Positions 40,637 to 49,687 of a DNA stretch of 64,000 nt are shown here, one piece after another. The notes beneath the pieces are model-generated. The model ran no database searches and was not told the origin of the DNA. It saw only the letters and a list, made by a program, of their open reading frames with translations. Every line of letters starts with the position of its first letter. Within the stretch, counting starts at the first letter, position 1. Both the position numbers and the translations under genes were made by a program. Source of the stretch: VRUE01 sp963697805. GTDB lineage: Bacteria > Actinomycetota > Thermoleophilia > Solirubrobacterales > 70-9. The stretch covers positions 310,001 to 374,000 of the forward strand of contig CAVOPB010000002.1 in assembly GCA_963697805.1 (NCBI GenBank), written 5' to 3'.

Positions 40637-41134
40637 ATGCGATCGAGCCGGGCAGGGATCGTCGCCTGCGCGGCTCTGGGAGTGGCGTTGACCCTGATCG
40701 CCTGCGGTGGGAGCGGCTCCTCAGGCGACCGCGACACGACCACCGTCGCGACGCCGAAGGGGCCGGCCGCCGGCTCTCGGAGTGACACCTGTGGGTCGGA
40801 CCTGCCGCACTTCGTCCGCTCACTCGACGGCCTCCGCGACCAGCTCGCCGCCGGCCTCACCTACGATCGCTACCTGGAGGACGTCGAAAGGCTGCAGCGC
40901 ACCTACCGGGAGATACCGGTGGCCGAGGAGCCGGCCAGGTGCGTGGTCGGCGTCGGCGTGCCGGCGGAGAGGGCGCTCAACCAACACATCGAAGCGACCA
41001 ACACCTGGGGCGACTGCCTCGCCGAATCCTGTGACCTCTCGACGGTCGAACCGGAGATCAAGCGGCGCTGGGCGCGCGCCTCGGTCCTGGTCTCCGACGC
41101 CCAGGAAGGGCTGAGCCGGAGCGCTTCCCGCTAG
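40637..41134 (+). CDS. Small lipoprotein of unknown function
   Basis: 165 residues from ATG 40637, chosen because it gives a lipoprotein signal (RSSRAGIVACAALGVALTLI then AC); a longer in-frame start would overlap the SGNH gene. The mature part is helical with Cys at DTCGSDLPHFVRSLDGLRDQ, PARCVVGVGVPAERALNQHI and WGDCLAESCDLSTVEPEIKR. Function unknown. Its stop overlaps the convergent VOC gene. Confidence 0.72.
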   Translation: MRSSRAGIVACAALGVALTLIACGGSGSSGDRDTTTVATPKGPAAGSRSDTCGSDLPHFVRSLDGLRDQLAAGLTYDRYLEDVERLQRTYREIPVAEEPARCVVGVGVPAERALNQHIEATNTWGDCLAESCDLSTVEPEIKRRWARASVLVSDAQEGLSRSASR

Positions 41135-41529
41135 TCGTGCGGCGCGTAGCGGTGGTGCAGCATCAGCCCGTTGCCGTCGGGGTCGCGGAAGTTGGCCATG
41201 AAGCAGACGCCGGTGTCCATGGTGTCGCCGAGGAACTCGACCCCCTTCGATTCGAGCTCGGCGCGGGCGGCCTCGACGTCCTCGACGTGGAACGCGACCG
41301 GCACCGTGTTCGCCTGGAACGGGATCCCGATCCGCTCGCCGAGAAACAGGGCGATCGTGACCGTGCCGGTCTCGAACTCGGCGCCCATCGCCTCGGCGTC
41401 GCTCTTGCCCCAGACCTTCGAGCGCTCGAGGCCGAGGACGTCGGCGTAGAACTCGATCGCCCTCCCCAGGTCCTCGGTCGGGAGCGAGACGAAGTCGACG
41501 CCGGTAACGAGCGATGTGGTCGTGGTCAC
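41131..41529 (-). CDS. VOC-family (glyoxalase/bleomycin-resistance-like) protein
   Basis: 132 residues from GTG 41529; an upstream start (41688) adds residues lacking family similarity and overlaps the divergent gene. Double beta-alpha-beta-beta-beta fold: VDFVSLPTEDLGRAIEFYAD, VLGLERSKVWG, VPVAFHVEDVEAARAELESK and CFMANFRDPDGNGLMLHHRY, the last with the common metal-ligand Glu position replaced by a Leu/Met-rich stretch (GLMLHH), so the catalytic metal site may differ. Function: lyase, isomerase or binding protein, undetermined. Confidence 0.82.
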   Translation of the reverse strand: MTTTTSLVTGVDFVSLPTEDLGRAIEFYADVLGLERSKVWGKSDAEAMGAEFETGTVTIALFLGERIGIPFQANTVPVAFHVEDVEAARAELESKGVEFLGDTMDTGVCFMANFRDPDGNGLMLHHRYAPHD

Positions 41530-41551
41530 CGCTCGAAGGTACCATCGCCCG

Positions 41552-41977
41552 GTGGAGCTCGGCGGCGACACCAAGGCGGTGCTCCTCTCCGCGGCGGTGA
41601 TGTTCCTCTGGGCGCTGTTGCTCGGGGTGATGAAGTACCGCCAGATCCTCGCCTCCCCCGAGGGCCAGGCACACCCGTATACGGACATCGCCCATCGGGC
41701 GGCGCTGCTCTACAGCTTCGCCCTGCTTCTGGTGGCGACCTTCGTCGAGCTGAGCGGCTGGAGCGCCCTCGTCAACCTGCTCGCCGCCGGCGCGATGTCA
41801 GTCTTCTTCTTCTCGGCGGTGTTCGGCTACAACCTGCACGGTCTGCGGCGCGACACCGACAACCAGATGCGCGACCCAGGCCGCGAGATCCGCTCGTTCA
41901 TGGTCGCGCTGATCGTCGCCGAGATCGTTGGCTGGCTGGTTCTGGTCGCCGGATTCCTCGACAGCCAAGTTTTCTGA
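41552..41977 (+). CDS. Integral membrane protein of unknown function
   Basis: 141 residues from GTG 41552. Four membrane segments: AVLLSAAVMFLWALLLGVMK, ALLYSFALLLVATFVELSGW, LVNLLAAGAMSVFFFSAVFG and FMVALIVAEIVGWLVLVAGF. Charged loops (YRQILASPEGQAHPYTDIAH) separate helices 1 and 2. No family named with confidence. It precedes the peptidase E pair. Confidence 0.7.
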   Translation: MELGGDTKAVLLSAAVMFLWALLLGVMKYRQILASPEGQAHPYTDIAHRAALLYSFALLLVATFVELSGWSALVNLLAAGAMSVFFFSAVFGYNLHGLRRDTDNQMRDPGREIRSFMVALIVAEIVGWLVLVAGFLDSQVF

Positions 41978-42062
41978 GCCTGTACACGCGGGCGAGCGCC
42001 CGGGCCCGAACTTCGGACCGCTGTACAACCGGCATCGGCCCGCCCGCCGCGAACATTTGGGT

Positions 42063-42830
42063 ATGGAGAATCCGCTGCGACAGATCGTCGCCTTCGGCGG
42101 CGGCGGCTTCTCGATGGAGTCGGGAAACCCGCTGCTCGATGACTACGTGCTCGGCCTCAGCCGCTCGGAGCGGCCGCGCGTCTGCTTCCTGCCCACGGCC
42201 AGCGGTGACGCCGACCACTACATCGTCCGCTTCTACCGCGCCTTCCCCCCCGAGCGCTGCGAGTCGAGCCACATCTCGCTGTTTCGGCGCGAGCAGGGTC
42301 CCGAGGACATTCGCAGCCATCTCCTCTCGCAGGACCTGATCTACGTCGGCGGCGGCAGCGTGATCAGCCTGCTCGGCGTCTGGCGCGCGCACGGCATCGA
42401 CGCCATCCTCCGCGAAGCCTGGGAAGCCGGGGTCGTCCTCTGCGGGCTCTCGGCCGGCTCGCTGTGCTGGTTCTCCGAAGCGGTGACCGGGTTCCACGGC
42501 CCCCCGAAGCGGGTCGAGGGGATCGGCCTGCTCCCGTTCAGCAACTGCGTCCACTACGAGCCCAGGTCCTCGCGCAGGCTCGCCTACCACGAGTTCCTCC
42601 GCGAAGGGATGCGCCCCGGCTACGCGGCCGAGGACGGCGCGGCGCTCCACTTCGTCGGCTCGGAGCTTCACCGTGTGGTGGCGTCACGGACGGAGTCGCG
42701 CGGGTACCGGCTCGACGCCGACGGCCAGCGGGTCGTCGAGATGCGGATCGCGACTCTCTACCTCGGCGACGGCAGCTCCCCCTCGGGCCCGCCCCTGCCC
42801 GAGGCGATGTCGACGGCGATCGCCGCATAG
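42063..42830 (+). CDS. Peptidase E (S51)-like protein, copy 1
   Basis: 255 residues from ATG 42063; an upstream in-frame start adds junk overlapping the previous gene. Flavodoxin-like fold of family S51: QIVAFGGGGFSMESGN, ERPRVCFLPTASGDADHYIV, LIYVGGGSVISLLGVWRAHG and the nucleophile motif VVLCGLSAGSLCWFSEAV (Ser in GLSAGS), followed by CVHYEPRSSRRLAYHEFLRE. Peptidase E cleaves Asp-Xaa dipeptides; relatives include cyanophycinase. A second, similar gene follows after 8 bp. Confidence 0.86.
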   Translation: MENPLRQIVAFGGGGFSMESGNPLLDDYVLGLSRSERPRVCFLPTASGDADHYIVRFYRAFPPERCESSHISLFRREQGPEDIRSHLLSQDLIYVGGGSVISLLGVWRAHGIDAILREAWEAGVVLCGLSAGSLCWFSEAVTGFHGPPKRVEGIGLLPFSNCVHYEPRSSRRLAYHEFLREGMRPGYAAEDGAALHFVGSELHRVVASRTESRGYRLDADGQRVVEMRIATLYLGDGSSPSGPPLPEAMSTAIAA

Positions 42831-42838
42831 GTGCGTTC

Positions 42839-43630
42839 TTGACCCCCCAGATCCTCACCCTCGGCGGCCATGAGTTCTCCTCGCGCCCGCCCGACAGGGC
42901 CGTATGCGAGCTGATCCTGCGGCTGGCGACCGACCGCGCCGGCGGGCGGCCGCGGATCTGCATCCTGCCGACCGCGAGCGGCGACACGGCGGAGCTGATC
43001 GGCGGCTTCTACTGCGCCTTCGGCGAGCGCCCCTGCGAGCCATCCGACATCTCCCTCTTCCGCCTCGGCCGGCGGCCGATGGAGCTCCGCGACCACATCC
43101 TCGAGCAGGACCTGATCTACGTCGGCGGCGGCAGCCTGGTCAATCTCCTCGCCGTCTGGGAGGCGCACGAACTGGAGGCGATCCTCAGCCTCGCCTGGCG
43201 CAAGGGGGTCGTGCTCGCGGGCCAGAGCGCCGGCGCGATGTGCTGGTTCGAGGCCGGGATCACGACCTCTTCTGGCCGGCCGCTTCCGGGCAGCGGCCTC
43301 GGCCTCCTCGACGGCAGCCTCTGCGTGCACTACAACAACGAGCCCGAGCGCCGCGCCGCCTACATCGACGCGGTCGGCGACGGGATGCCGGGCGGCTACG
43401 GCCTCGACGACTACGCGGGGCTGATCTGGGAAGGCGACGGCCGGCCCTCCGCGGTCACCGCCCGCCGCGGAGCCCGCGCCTACCGCGTGAGCGCCTCCGA
43501 TGAGGGTGTCGTCGAGTCGCCGCTACCGGCGCGGTTCCTGCCCGCGCCGGCGCCGGCGGCCCTGCGCGAGGACATCGCCGAGTTCCGCCGGGTGAAGCGG
43601 ATACAGCAGGGAGCCGGCTGGCTGGGCTAG
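42839..43630 (+). CDS. Peptidase E (S51)-like protein, copy 2
   Basis: 263 residues from TTG 42839 (TPQILTLGGHEFSSRPPDRA). The layout equals copy 1: PRICILPTASGDTAELIGGF, EPSDISLFRLGRRPMELRDH, DLIYVGGGSLVNLLAVWEAH and the nucleophile motif VVLAGQSAGAMCWFEAGITT, with CVHYNNEPERRAAYIDAVGD. Copies diverge in sequence but not in the core, so this is an old tandem duplication, probably translated together. Substrate difference unknown. Confidence 0.86.
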   Translation: MTPQILTLGGHEFSSRPPDRAVCELILRLATDRAGGRPRICILPTASGDTAELIGGFYCAFGERPCEPSDISLFRLGRRPMELRDHILEQDLIYVGGGSLVNLLAVWEAHELEAILSLAWRKGVVLAGQSAGAMCWFEAGITTSSGRPLPGSGLGLLDGSLCVHYNNEPERRAAYIDAVGDGMPGGYGLDDYAGLIWEGDGRPSAVTARRGARAYRVSASDEGVVESPLPARFLPAPAPAALREDIAEFRRVKRIQQGAGWLG

Positions 43631-43678
43631 CTTCGGTCGAACCTCGCGGGCCTCCCGTCCGTAGACCCCGAAGAGCCA

Positions 43679-44242
43679 ATGCCCAACCGCCCCCGCAAAT
43701 TGATCCTTCTGACCCTCGCCGCGGTCGCGGCGCTGAGCGTGGTCGCGCTCGCCTCGGCCCCCCTCGGCCAGGCGGTCGAATACCCGTACCCCTATCCCGA
43801 AGAAACGCCGCCGAGCTCACCCACGAACCCCTACCCGAACCCGTATCCGACGCCGCCGAGCACCACCCCGACCCCATCGGCACCGACCACGGGCGCCACC
43901 AAGCGGGTCGTCAAGCTCGAGCAGAACCAGACGCTGGGCCACAGGGTCCTGACCACGACCCGCGGCCGCACCCTCTACAGCCTCAGCGCCGAGAAGAACG
44001 GCACCTTCATCTGTGCCGACCCCGCCTGCCTCTCGATCTGGAAGCCGCTGACCGTGCCGGCCGGCGTCAAGCCGACCGGGCCGGTCCACCTCGGGACGAT
44101 CACCCGCCCCGACGGCAGGACCCAGGTCACCTATCGCGGCCTGCCTCTCTACAGGTTCACGGGCGACACCAGGCCCGGCGACGCATCCGGAGAGGGAATC
44201 CGGGACGTCGGGGTCTGGCACGCCGCCGGGGGCAAACGCTGA
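43679..44242 (+). CDS. Secreted protein with COG4315-type repeats
   Basis: 187 residues. Signal peptide (LILLTLAAVAALSVVALASA), a Pro/Tyr-rich linker (YPYPYPEETPPSS), then the repeat family often annotated as secreted or lipoprotein repeats (PF03640): TTTRGRTLYSLSAEKNGTFI, CADPACLSIWKPLTVPAG and VTYRGLPLYRFTGDTRPGDA, ending VGVWHAAGGK. The repeats recur in actinobacterial exported proteins; biochemical role unknown. Faces the ferritin gene across a palindromic terminator. Confidence 0.83.
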   Translation: MPNRPRKLILLTLAAVAALSVVALASAPLGQAVEYPYPYPEETPPSSPTNPYPNPYPTPPSTTPTPSAPTTGATKRVVKLEQNQTLGHRVLTTTRGRTLYSLSAEKNGTFICADPACLSIWKPLTVPAGVKPTGPVHLGTITRPDGRTQVTYRGLPLYRFTGDTRPGDASGEGIRDVGVWHAAGGKR

Positions 44243-44249
44243 GAGGTCT

Positions 44250-44265
44250 CGGGGGCTAGCCCCCG
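44250..44265. terminator. Palindromic hairpin between convergent genes
   Basis: CGGGGGCTAGCCCCCG is a perfect 16-bp palindrome; it contains the ferritin stop codon on the minus strand. Likely a shared terminator or simple palindrome. Confidence 0.45.
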
Positions 44266-44789
44266 GCGGCGGGCGGTGCCGTCGGATCGGAGCCGCCCTC
44301 GCCGGGCGCCTCGCGGGCTATGTAGTCCTCAGCCAGCAGCAAGTTTTCTTTCGAGCGTTCGACGACGTTGAGGATGTCCTGCATCAGCGCGACCTCCTCG
44401 ACCTGCTCCTTGACGAACCACTGCATGAACTGCTCGGCCCGGTAGTCCTTGATCTCGCGCGCCAGCTCGAACAGGGCGTAGATCTCCTCGCCGACCCGTC
44501 GCTCCTGCTCGAGCGCCATCTTCACCGGCGCCACACCGTCGGTGTATTTCGTTGCCTGCGACTTGATGTCGGGGATCTGCACCTCCTCGTCGACGTCGAG
44601 CAGGTACTGGATCATCATCATCGCGTGCTCGCGCTCCTCGAGCGCCTGCCGGTAGAAGAAGCTGGCCAGCCGCGGAAGCGTGTCGGCGTCGTAGTAGACG
44701 GCCGCCCCGACGTACTGCTGGGAGGCGGCGAGCTCGTTCGCGATCTGCTCGTTGAGGGCGGCGGCGAAGCCTTTTCGTTTTTTGGCCAT
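44256..44789 (-). CDS. Bacterial non-heme ferritin
   Basis: 177 residues from ATG 44789 with ggaagga upstream; upstream in-frame codons read into the previous gene. Four-helix ferritin: ALNEQIANELAASQQYVGAA and QALEEREHAMMMIQYLLDVD carry ferroxidase Glu/His ligands (ELAASQQY, EEREHA), followed by KEQVEEVALMQDILNVVERS. The C-terminal tail (GEGGSDPTAPPAAGG) is extended and flexible. Oxidises and stores iron. It starts 16 bp after the upstream gene's stop. Confidence 0.9.
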   Translation of the reverse strand: MAKKRKGFAAALNEQIANELAASQQYVGAAVYYDADTLPRLASFFYRQALEEREHAMMMIQYLLDVDEEVQIPDIKSQATKYTDGVAPVKMALEQERRVGEEIYALFELAREIKDYRAEQFMQWFVKEQVEEVALMQDILNVVERSKENLLLAEDYIAREAPGEGGSDPTAPPAAGG

Positions 44790-44805
44790 GTCGTGTTCCT
44801 TCCTA

Positions 44806-45868
44806 TCAGGAGTCCCAGCGGAACCCGGTTGTCGAGAGCTTCGGCTCGAGCGGGCTCGTCGGCAGCCCGGGCGGCGGATCGGCTTCGTTATAGGGCCGTG
44901 GCGCGGTGTCGTTCGGCGTGTCGGGGTGAAAGAGCGAGGCGAGCACCTGGATCTGCCCGCGGCCGACACCAAGCTCCCACTGGCCACCGCCGTAGGCGCC
45001 GATGCCGTGCTCGTCGCAGTAGTCGTAGGTGTCGCAGAGTTCGCGCAGGCTCCCGACCCGCGAGGGCTTGATGTTGACCATGCGCGGTTTCCAGGGCCGT
45101 GACTCGATGTCGGCGATCGAGTGGATCGGCGCGTCCCAGGTGATGCGGTCGCTGATCGGCTCGAGGATCGGCCGGGTCTCGTCGTTGACGTCGGGGTCCT
45201 CGAGCCAGGCCTCGGGGAAGGCCTCGATCAGCTTCGAGTAGAGCGCCGGGTCGGTCTCGACGTCGACCGGGGTCCCTCTGTAGAAGCCCTTGAGGTCGAG
45301 CGAGTCGACGGCCCCGGTCGCGACCAGCTCGGCAATCAGCGCGTCGTCCCAGTCGTTGGTCGGGTCGAGCTTGAAGCGCAGGTCGGGGTAGGGGTCGAGC
45401 TTGCGCTTCAGGGTCTCGATGGTCGAGGGCTGCCCTTCGCCCGGCGAGAGGCGCATCGAGCAGACGAAGTTGACCGGCCTGCGGGTCGCGGCCGAGCGCC
45501 TCGGCGATCCCGATCCGTCCCTGCCGCAGCGCCAGGTCGAGCGCGGCGGACTCGAAGGCCCAGCGGCGGTAGAGGCGCGAGACCTCACGCCCCGCCTCCT
45601 GCGGGAAGGTGTCGACGCCCGCCATGAAGTCGCAGAAGGCACCAAGCGTCGCGTGCCCGGTGAGGTTGAGATAGGCGCCGGCGTCGCGGAGGGCGACGTG
45701 CTCGAGCGGTTCGTAGGTGACGTCCTCGCCGAGCCCGACCTCGCCGGCGCCGTGAAGGCGGATCACCGTCGAGAGCCGTTCGAATTCGCCGGTCTTGAAA
45801 TCGAGGCCCTCGAGCTCGTAGCCGTCGACCTCGAGCGGCAGGTCGGCGAGGGCGTCAAAGGTGGCCAT
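44806..45868 (-). CDS. Enolase-superfamily enzyme, interrupted by a frameshift
   Basis: From ATG 45868 the first 128 residues read FDALADLPLEVDGYELEGLD, HGAGEVGLGEDVTYEPLEHV and WAFESAALDLALRQGRIGIA. At about 45480 one extra base shifts the frame; the continuation is RPVNFVCSMRLSPGEGQ, LRFKLDPTNDWDDALIAELV, AWLEDPDVNDETRPILEPIS, MVNIKPSRVGSLRELCDTYD and GIGAYGGGQWELGVGRGQIQ, ending at 44806. The barrel carries the superfamily catalytic Lys (in RFKLDP and NIKPSR) and the Asp of LEDPD. The reaction cannot be told from sequence. About 353 residues after correction, normal for the family. Confidence 0.8.
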
Positions 45869-45878
45869 TCCGGGGAGC

Positions 45879-47350
45879 CTAGCGAGCGACCCGAAGCGTT
45901 CTCAGCTCGCGGTCGCTGCTGCCCCTGACGTAGCCGCCGTGGGCGACGCTCTCCCTGATGTAGTCGAGGGTCTCGCGGGTCAGGCGCTCGCCGGGGAGGA
46001 CGTTGGGGATGCCCGGCGGGTAGGCGGCGAGCGACTCCGCGGCGATCCGGCCCGCCGCCTCGTCGAACGGGACCACCTCCTGGGGCCCGAGGAACGCCTC
46101 GCGCGGCGTCATCTCGAGCTCCCCCCACGGCGGTGGCGGCGCGAGGGGGCTCTGGGGTGTGGACCCCTCGGTCTCGAGGCGGCCGACGACCGCGCCCATC
46201 GCGGCGACCAGGCGCTCGCCTCGCGGTGGCCCGCCGGCTCGGCGAGGCCGAAGATGGCGACGACGACGTTCTCGGAGTGGAGCTCGAGGTCGATTCCCTC
46301 GCTCTCGAACGCGGTCTTCGCCAGCCGGTAGCCGCTGGTGCCGGTGCCGCGGACGTCGATCGCGAGCCGCAGCGGGTCCCAGCCGGCCACGCTGGCGCGG
46401 CCGGTCAGCTCCTCGCCGAGGACGGCGAGGCCTGGGATCTCCTCGATCGCCTCCCTCGCCCTGCCGATCTCGGCCAGCGTCTCGCCGAGGCGGGCGGCGC
46501 CGTGCACGGCGGCGAGCCGTCGTGCCGCGTCGAGCGAGCCCGAGAGCAGCGCGCTCGGGCTGGTCGACTCGACCAGGCTGACACAGCGGTCGACGACCGC
46601 CCCGTCGAGCCTGTCTTCCTGGCCGAGGTGCAGCATCGCCGCCTGGGTCAGGCTGCCGACGATCTTGTGGGTCGAGGAGGTGACGAGGTCGGCGCCGCAG
46701 TTGAGCGCGTCGGGCGGCAGGTCGGGGTGGAAGTGGAGGTGTGCGCCCCAGGCCTCGTCGACGACCAGCGGCAGGCCGCGCTCGTGGGCGACGGCGGCGA
46801 GGCCGGCGAGATCGGCGCAGGCGCCGAAGTAGGTCGGCGAGACGACCATCGCGGCGACCGCGTCGGGGTTTGCGTCGAGCGCCGCGGCGAGCGCATCCGG
46901 GGTAAGGCAGTGCGCGATCCCGAGCTCGGGGTCGAGCTCGGGGGCGACGAACGCAGGCCGCAGGCCGCTCATCACCATCCCGTCGATCACCGAGGAGTGG
47001 ACGTTGCGCTGGACGACCACCTGCTCGCCGTCGTGGGCGAGGGCGAGGCAGGTGGCATGGTTTCCCTGCGAGGCGCCGTTGACTAGGAACCAGGTCCGCC
47101 GCGCGCCCCAGGCCTCGGCGGCGAGGATCTGCGAGCGCTGGAACGGCGTCGGCTCGGGCCCGATGTCGACTCCTTCGGTGACCGAGGGGACGTCGTTGCG
47201 GAGGCCGACGTCACCGACCAGCTCGCGCAGGGCGGGGTCGGCGCCGGAGCCGCCCTTGTGGCCCGGCACCTGAAACCGCCCCGGGTCGCGTTCGGCGTAG
47301 GCGAGAAGAGCGTCGACGTACGGGGTCGAGTCCTGACCCGGATCGGCCAT
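45879..47350 (-). CDS. Orn/Lys/Arg-type PLP decarboxylase, frameshift near the C-terminal domain
   Basis: From ATG 47350: fold-type I PLP enzyme with WGARRTWFLVNGASQGNHAT, VVVQRNVHSSVIDGMVMSGL, LVVDEAWGAHLHFHPDLPPD and the cofactor Lys in DLVTSSTHKIVGSLTQAAML. Near 46219 one base is missing: the first frame degenerates into Arg/Ser-rich sequence, while the neighbouring frame continues ERLVAAMGAVVGRLETEG and PREAFLGPQEVVPFDEAAGR, IAAESLAAYPPGIPNVLPGE, ending at 45879. Corrected size is about 490 residues. Family members decarboxylate lysine, ornithine or arginine to polyamines; the substrate here is uncertain. Confidence 0.83.
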
Positions 47351-47368
47351 TGTTGGAGACTAGTGGCG

Positions 47369-48766
47369 ATGAAGCACACGCCCCATGGCTACTGGCTGGA
47401 AGAGGCAGGAGAGTGCGTGGCAGCGCCGCCGCTCGCGGCCGACCTCCGCGCCGACGTCGTCGTGATCGGCGGCGGCTACACCGGGATGTGGGCGGCCTGG
47501 CACCTGAAGGCGATGGAGCCGGCGGCCCGGGTCGTGGTGCTCGAGGCATCGACCTGCGGCCGTGGCCCGAGCGGCCGCAACGGCGGCTTCTGCAACGTGA
47601 TGTGGTTCTCGCTGCAGAACATGCGGGAGCGCTGGGGGGATGCGGCCGCGGTGGCGGTGGCGGAAGCATCGAAGGAGGCGATCGTGGACGTCGGGGAGTT
47701 CTGCGAGTCCCAGCGCGTCGACGCCTGGTACCGCCACGGCGGCTATCTGCAGGTCTCGACCGCCCCCGCCCAGGACGGCATCTGGAGCGAGACCGTCGAT
47801 GCCTGCCGCGAGGTCGGCGTCGAGGGCGTGGTCGAGCCACTCGACCCCGACGGGGTCGCCGGGCACTGCCGCTCGCCGGCCTTTCGCGGCGGCGCCTTCT
47901 ATCCCGACTCGGCGACCGTCCAGCCCGCCCGGCTCGCGCGCGGCCTGCGCGACCGCCTCCGCTCGGCCGGCGTCGAGGTCCACGAGGCCTCGCCGGTGCG
48001 GAGCCTGCGCGCGGCCCCGGACGGCGTCGAAGCGAGGACCGACGGCGGCATCGTCCGGGCCGGTGCCGCGGTGGTTGCGATCGGCGGCGCCGCGGCCGGA
48101 CGCCGCGGCCCGCTGCGGAATCGGCTGACCGTCACCTCATCCCACATCGTCCTCACCGAGCCGGTGCCGGACGTGCTCGAGGAGGCCGGTTGGACCGGCG
48201 ACGAGTGCATCACCGACTGCCGGACGATGCTCCACTACTTCCGCACGACCCCGGACGGCCGGATCGCCTTCGGGCTTGGCGGCGGCCGGATCTCCTTCAA
48301 CGGCGGCCTCCACGGCCGGGTCGAGGTCGACCCCGAGGTCGTCGACCTCGCGGCGGAGCGGCTGCGCGCCTATTTCCCGGGGCTCGAGGGGCGTCTGATC
48401 ACCCACGCATGGGGCGGCCCGATCGACGTCTCGCCGACCCACCTGCCGCTGGTGATGCCGATGCGCGGCGGCCGTGCGTTCGTCGCGGCCGGCTACACCG
48501 GCAACGGGGTCGGCCCCTCGAACATGGTCGGGAGGACGATGGCCTCGCTGGCGCTCGACCGCCGCGACGAGCACTCGCGGCTGGCGATCGTCGACCCCTC
48601 GCCCCAACACGTCCCGCCGGAGCCGTTCCACTGGATCGGCGGCACCCTGATCCGCCACGGGATCATGAGCAAGGAGACGGCCGAGGCCGACGGCCGCCGC
48701 CCCGACCCCGTCTCATCCGCGCTGGCGAAGATCCCGGAGCTGATCGGCTTCCACATCGGCAGGTAG
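47369..48766 (+). CDS. FAD-dependent amine/amino-acid oxidase (DAO family, PuuB-like)
   Basis: 465 residues from ATG 47369, 18 bp from the divergent decarboxylase start. FAD-binding motif ADVVVIGGGYTGMWAAWHLK, then VVLEASTCGRGPSGRNGGFC, a hallmark of the glycine/D-amino-acid oxidase-like group including gamma-glutamylputrescine oxidase. The C-terminus has HAWGGPIDVSPTHLPLVMPM and AAGYTGNGVGPSNMVGRTMA, the second flavin-contact region. Probably oxidises an amine substrate with release of ammonia or aldehyde; location between decarboxylase and polyamine transport genes supports an amine catabolic role. Confidence 0.87.
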   Translation: MKHTPHGYWLEEAGECVAAPPLAADLRADVVVIGGGYTGMWAAWHLKAMEPAARVVVLEASTCGRGPSGRNGGFCNVMWFSLQNMRERWGDAAAVAVAEASKEAIVDVGEFCESQRVDAWYRHGGYLQVSTAPAQDGIWSETVDACREVGVEGVVEPLDPDGVAGHCRSPAFRGGAFYPDSATVQPARLARGLRDRLRSAGVEVHEASPVRSLRAAPDGVEARTDGGIVRAGAAVVAIGGAAAGRRGPLRNRLTVTSSHIVLTEPVPDVLEEAGWTGDECITDCRTMLHYFRTTPDGRIAFGLGGGRISFNGGLHGRVEVDPEVVDLAAERLRAYFPGLEGRLITHAWGGPIDVSPTHLPLVMPMRGGRAFVAAGYTGNGVGPSNMVGRTMASLALDRRDEHSRLAIVDPSPQHVPPEPFHWIGGTLIRHGIMSKETAEADGRRPDPVSSALAKIPELIGFHIGR

Positions 48767-48788
48767 AGGGTCATACCCAGCCGCGGTT

Positions 48789-49310
48789 CTAGTTGCTCGA
48801 GGAGTTGACGGATTTCGGCCGATTGGTGGCTTCCACACCGGGCCGTGGAAAGGTGGGCGCGCAACCGTCCGGATAGCGCTGGAAGTGGTCCTGGTCCTCG
48901 GCCACGGCCTCCCAGAATGGGCCGGCCTCGCTGATCTCGGTCACGACCTTGCCGGGCCAGTGGCCCGAGGCGTCGACGTCGGGGATCGTCTCCTCGGCCA
49001 CCCGGCGCTGCTCCTCGGTCGTGTAGAAGATCTCCGAGCGGTAGCTGGAGCCGACGAGATCTCCACCGAGGTCGGGTCGGTGGATCTGGAAGAAGTACTC
49101 GAGCAGGTCCCGATAGGAGACCCGCTCCGGATCGAAGACGACCTCGACCGCCTCGGCGTGGCCGGAATTGTTCTCCTCGGTCGGGTTCTCGTTCTCGCCG
49201 CCGGTCCATCCCGCGCGGGTGGAGATGACGCCGTCGCGCTCGCGCAGCAGTTGCTGCATGATCCAGTAGCAGCCTCCCGCGAGGACCACGGTCTCGGTGT
49301 CGTCGCTCAT
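48789..49310 (-). CDS. msrA: Peptide methionine sulfoxide reductase MsrA
   Basis: 173 residues from ATG 49310. The active-site motif is VVLAGGCYWIMQQLLRERDG (family consensus GGCFW; catalytic Cys present), with TRAGWTGGENENPTEENNSG, GHAEAVEVVFDPERVSYRDL and a C-terminal HFQRYPDGCAPTFPRPG. The usual downstream resolving Cys is represented by GCAP near the end. Repairs oxidised Met. Convergent with the flavin oxidase gene. Confidence 0.9.
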   Translation of the reverse strand: MSDDTETVVLAGGCYWIMQQLLRERDGVISTRAGWTGGENENPTEENNSGHAEAVEVVFDPERVSYRDLLEYFFQIHRPDLGGDLVGSSYRSEIFYTTEEQRRVAEETIPDVDASGHWPGKVVTEISEAGPFWEAVAEDQDHFQRYPDGCAPTFPRPGVEATNRPKSVNSSSN

Positions 49311-49398
49311 GGCCTTGTCCTTCCCTCGAGTTCTGTCGAGACTAGTCTCGGAAGGCCCACCAATCAAACGTGGGCTGCGTCGGGCGTATGCTCCGTTC

Positions 49399-49684
49399 AT
49401 GAGCGAGAACACCCGCTTCACAGCTGAGGAGGCCCGCAGGGCCGGCGAGCAGATCGGTATCGACTGGGGCGACATCGACCTTTGACGTCGAGCAGTTTCG
49501 GATGGGGATGGACGTGGAGCTCGAGCACGGGACCCGTGACCCCGAGACCAACGTCACCGACGACGACCTGCTGACCACCGCGAAGATTGCGCGGGCGCAC
49601 CTCAACGAGTTTCCGGACTACTACTCCCGACTCTCGGTGATGGAGGCCGAAGCAGAGGCCCACTGGGCTTCAAAGAGCGAGTAG
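49399..49684 (+). CDS. DUF5661-like small protein, interrupted by a frameshift
   Basis: From ATG 49399 it reads MSENTRFTAEEARRAGEQIG and IDWGDID, then a stop at 49483-49485. With one C removed near 49480 the frame continues FDVEQFRMGMDVELEHGTRD, PETNVTDDDLLTTAKIARAH, LNEFPDYYSRLSVMEAEAEA to 49684, giving 95 residues as expected for this actinobacterial family. Function unknown. The convergent aldehyde dehydrogenase starts its stop 3 bp away. Confidence 0.75.
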
Positions 49685-49687
49685 CCC

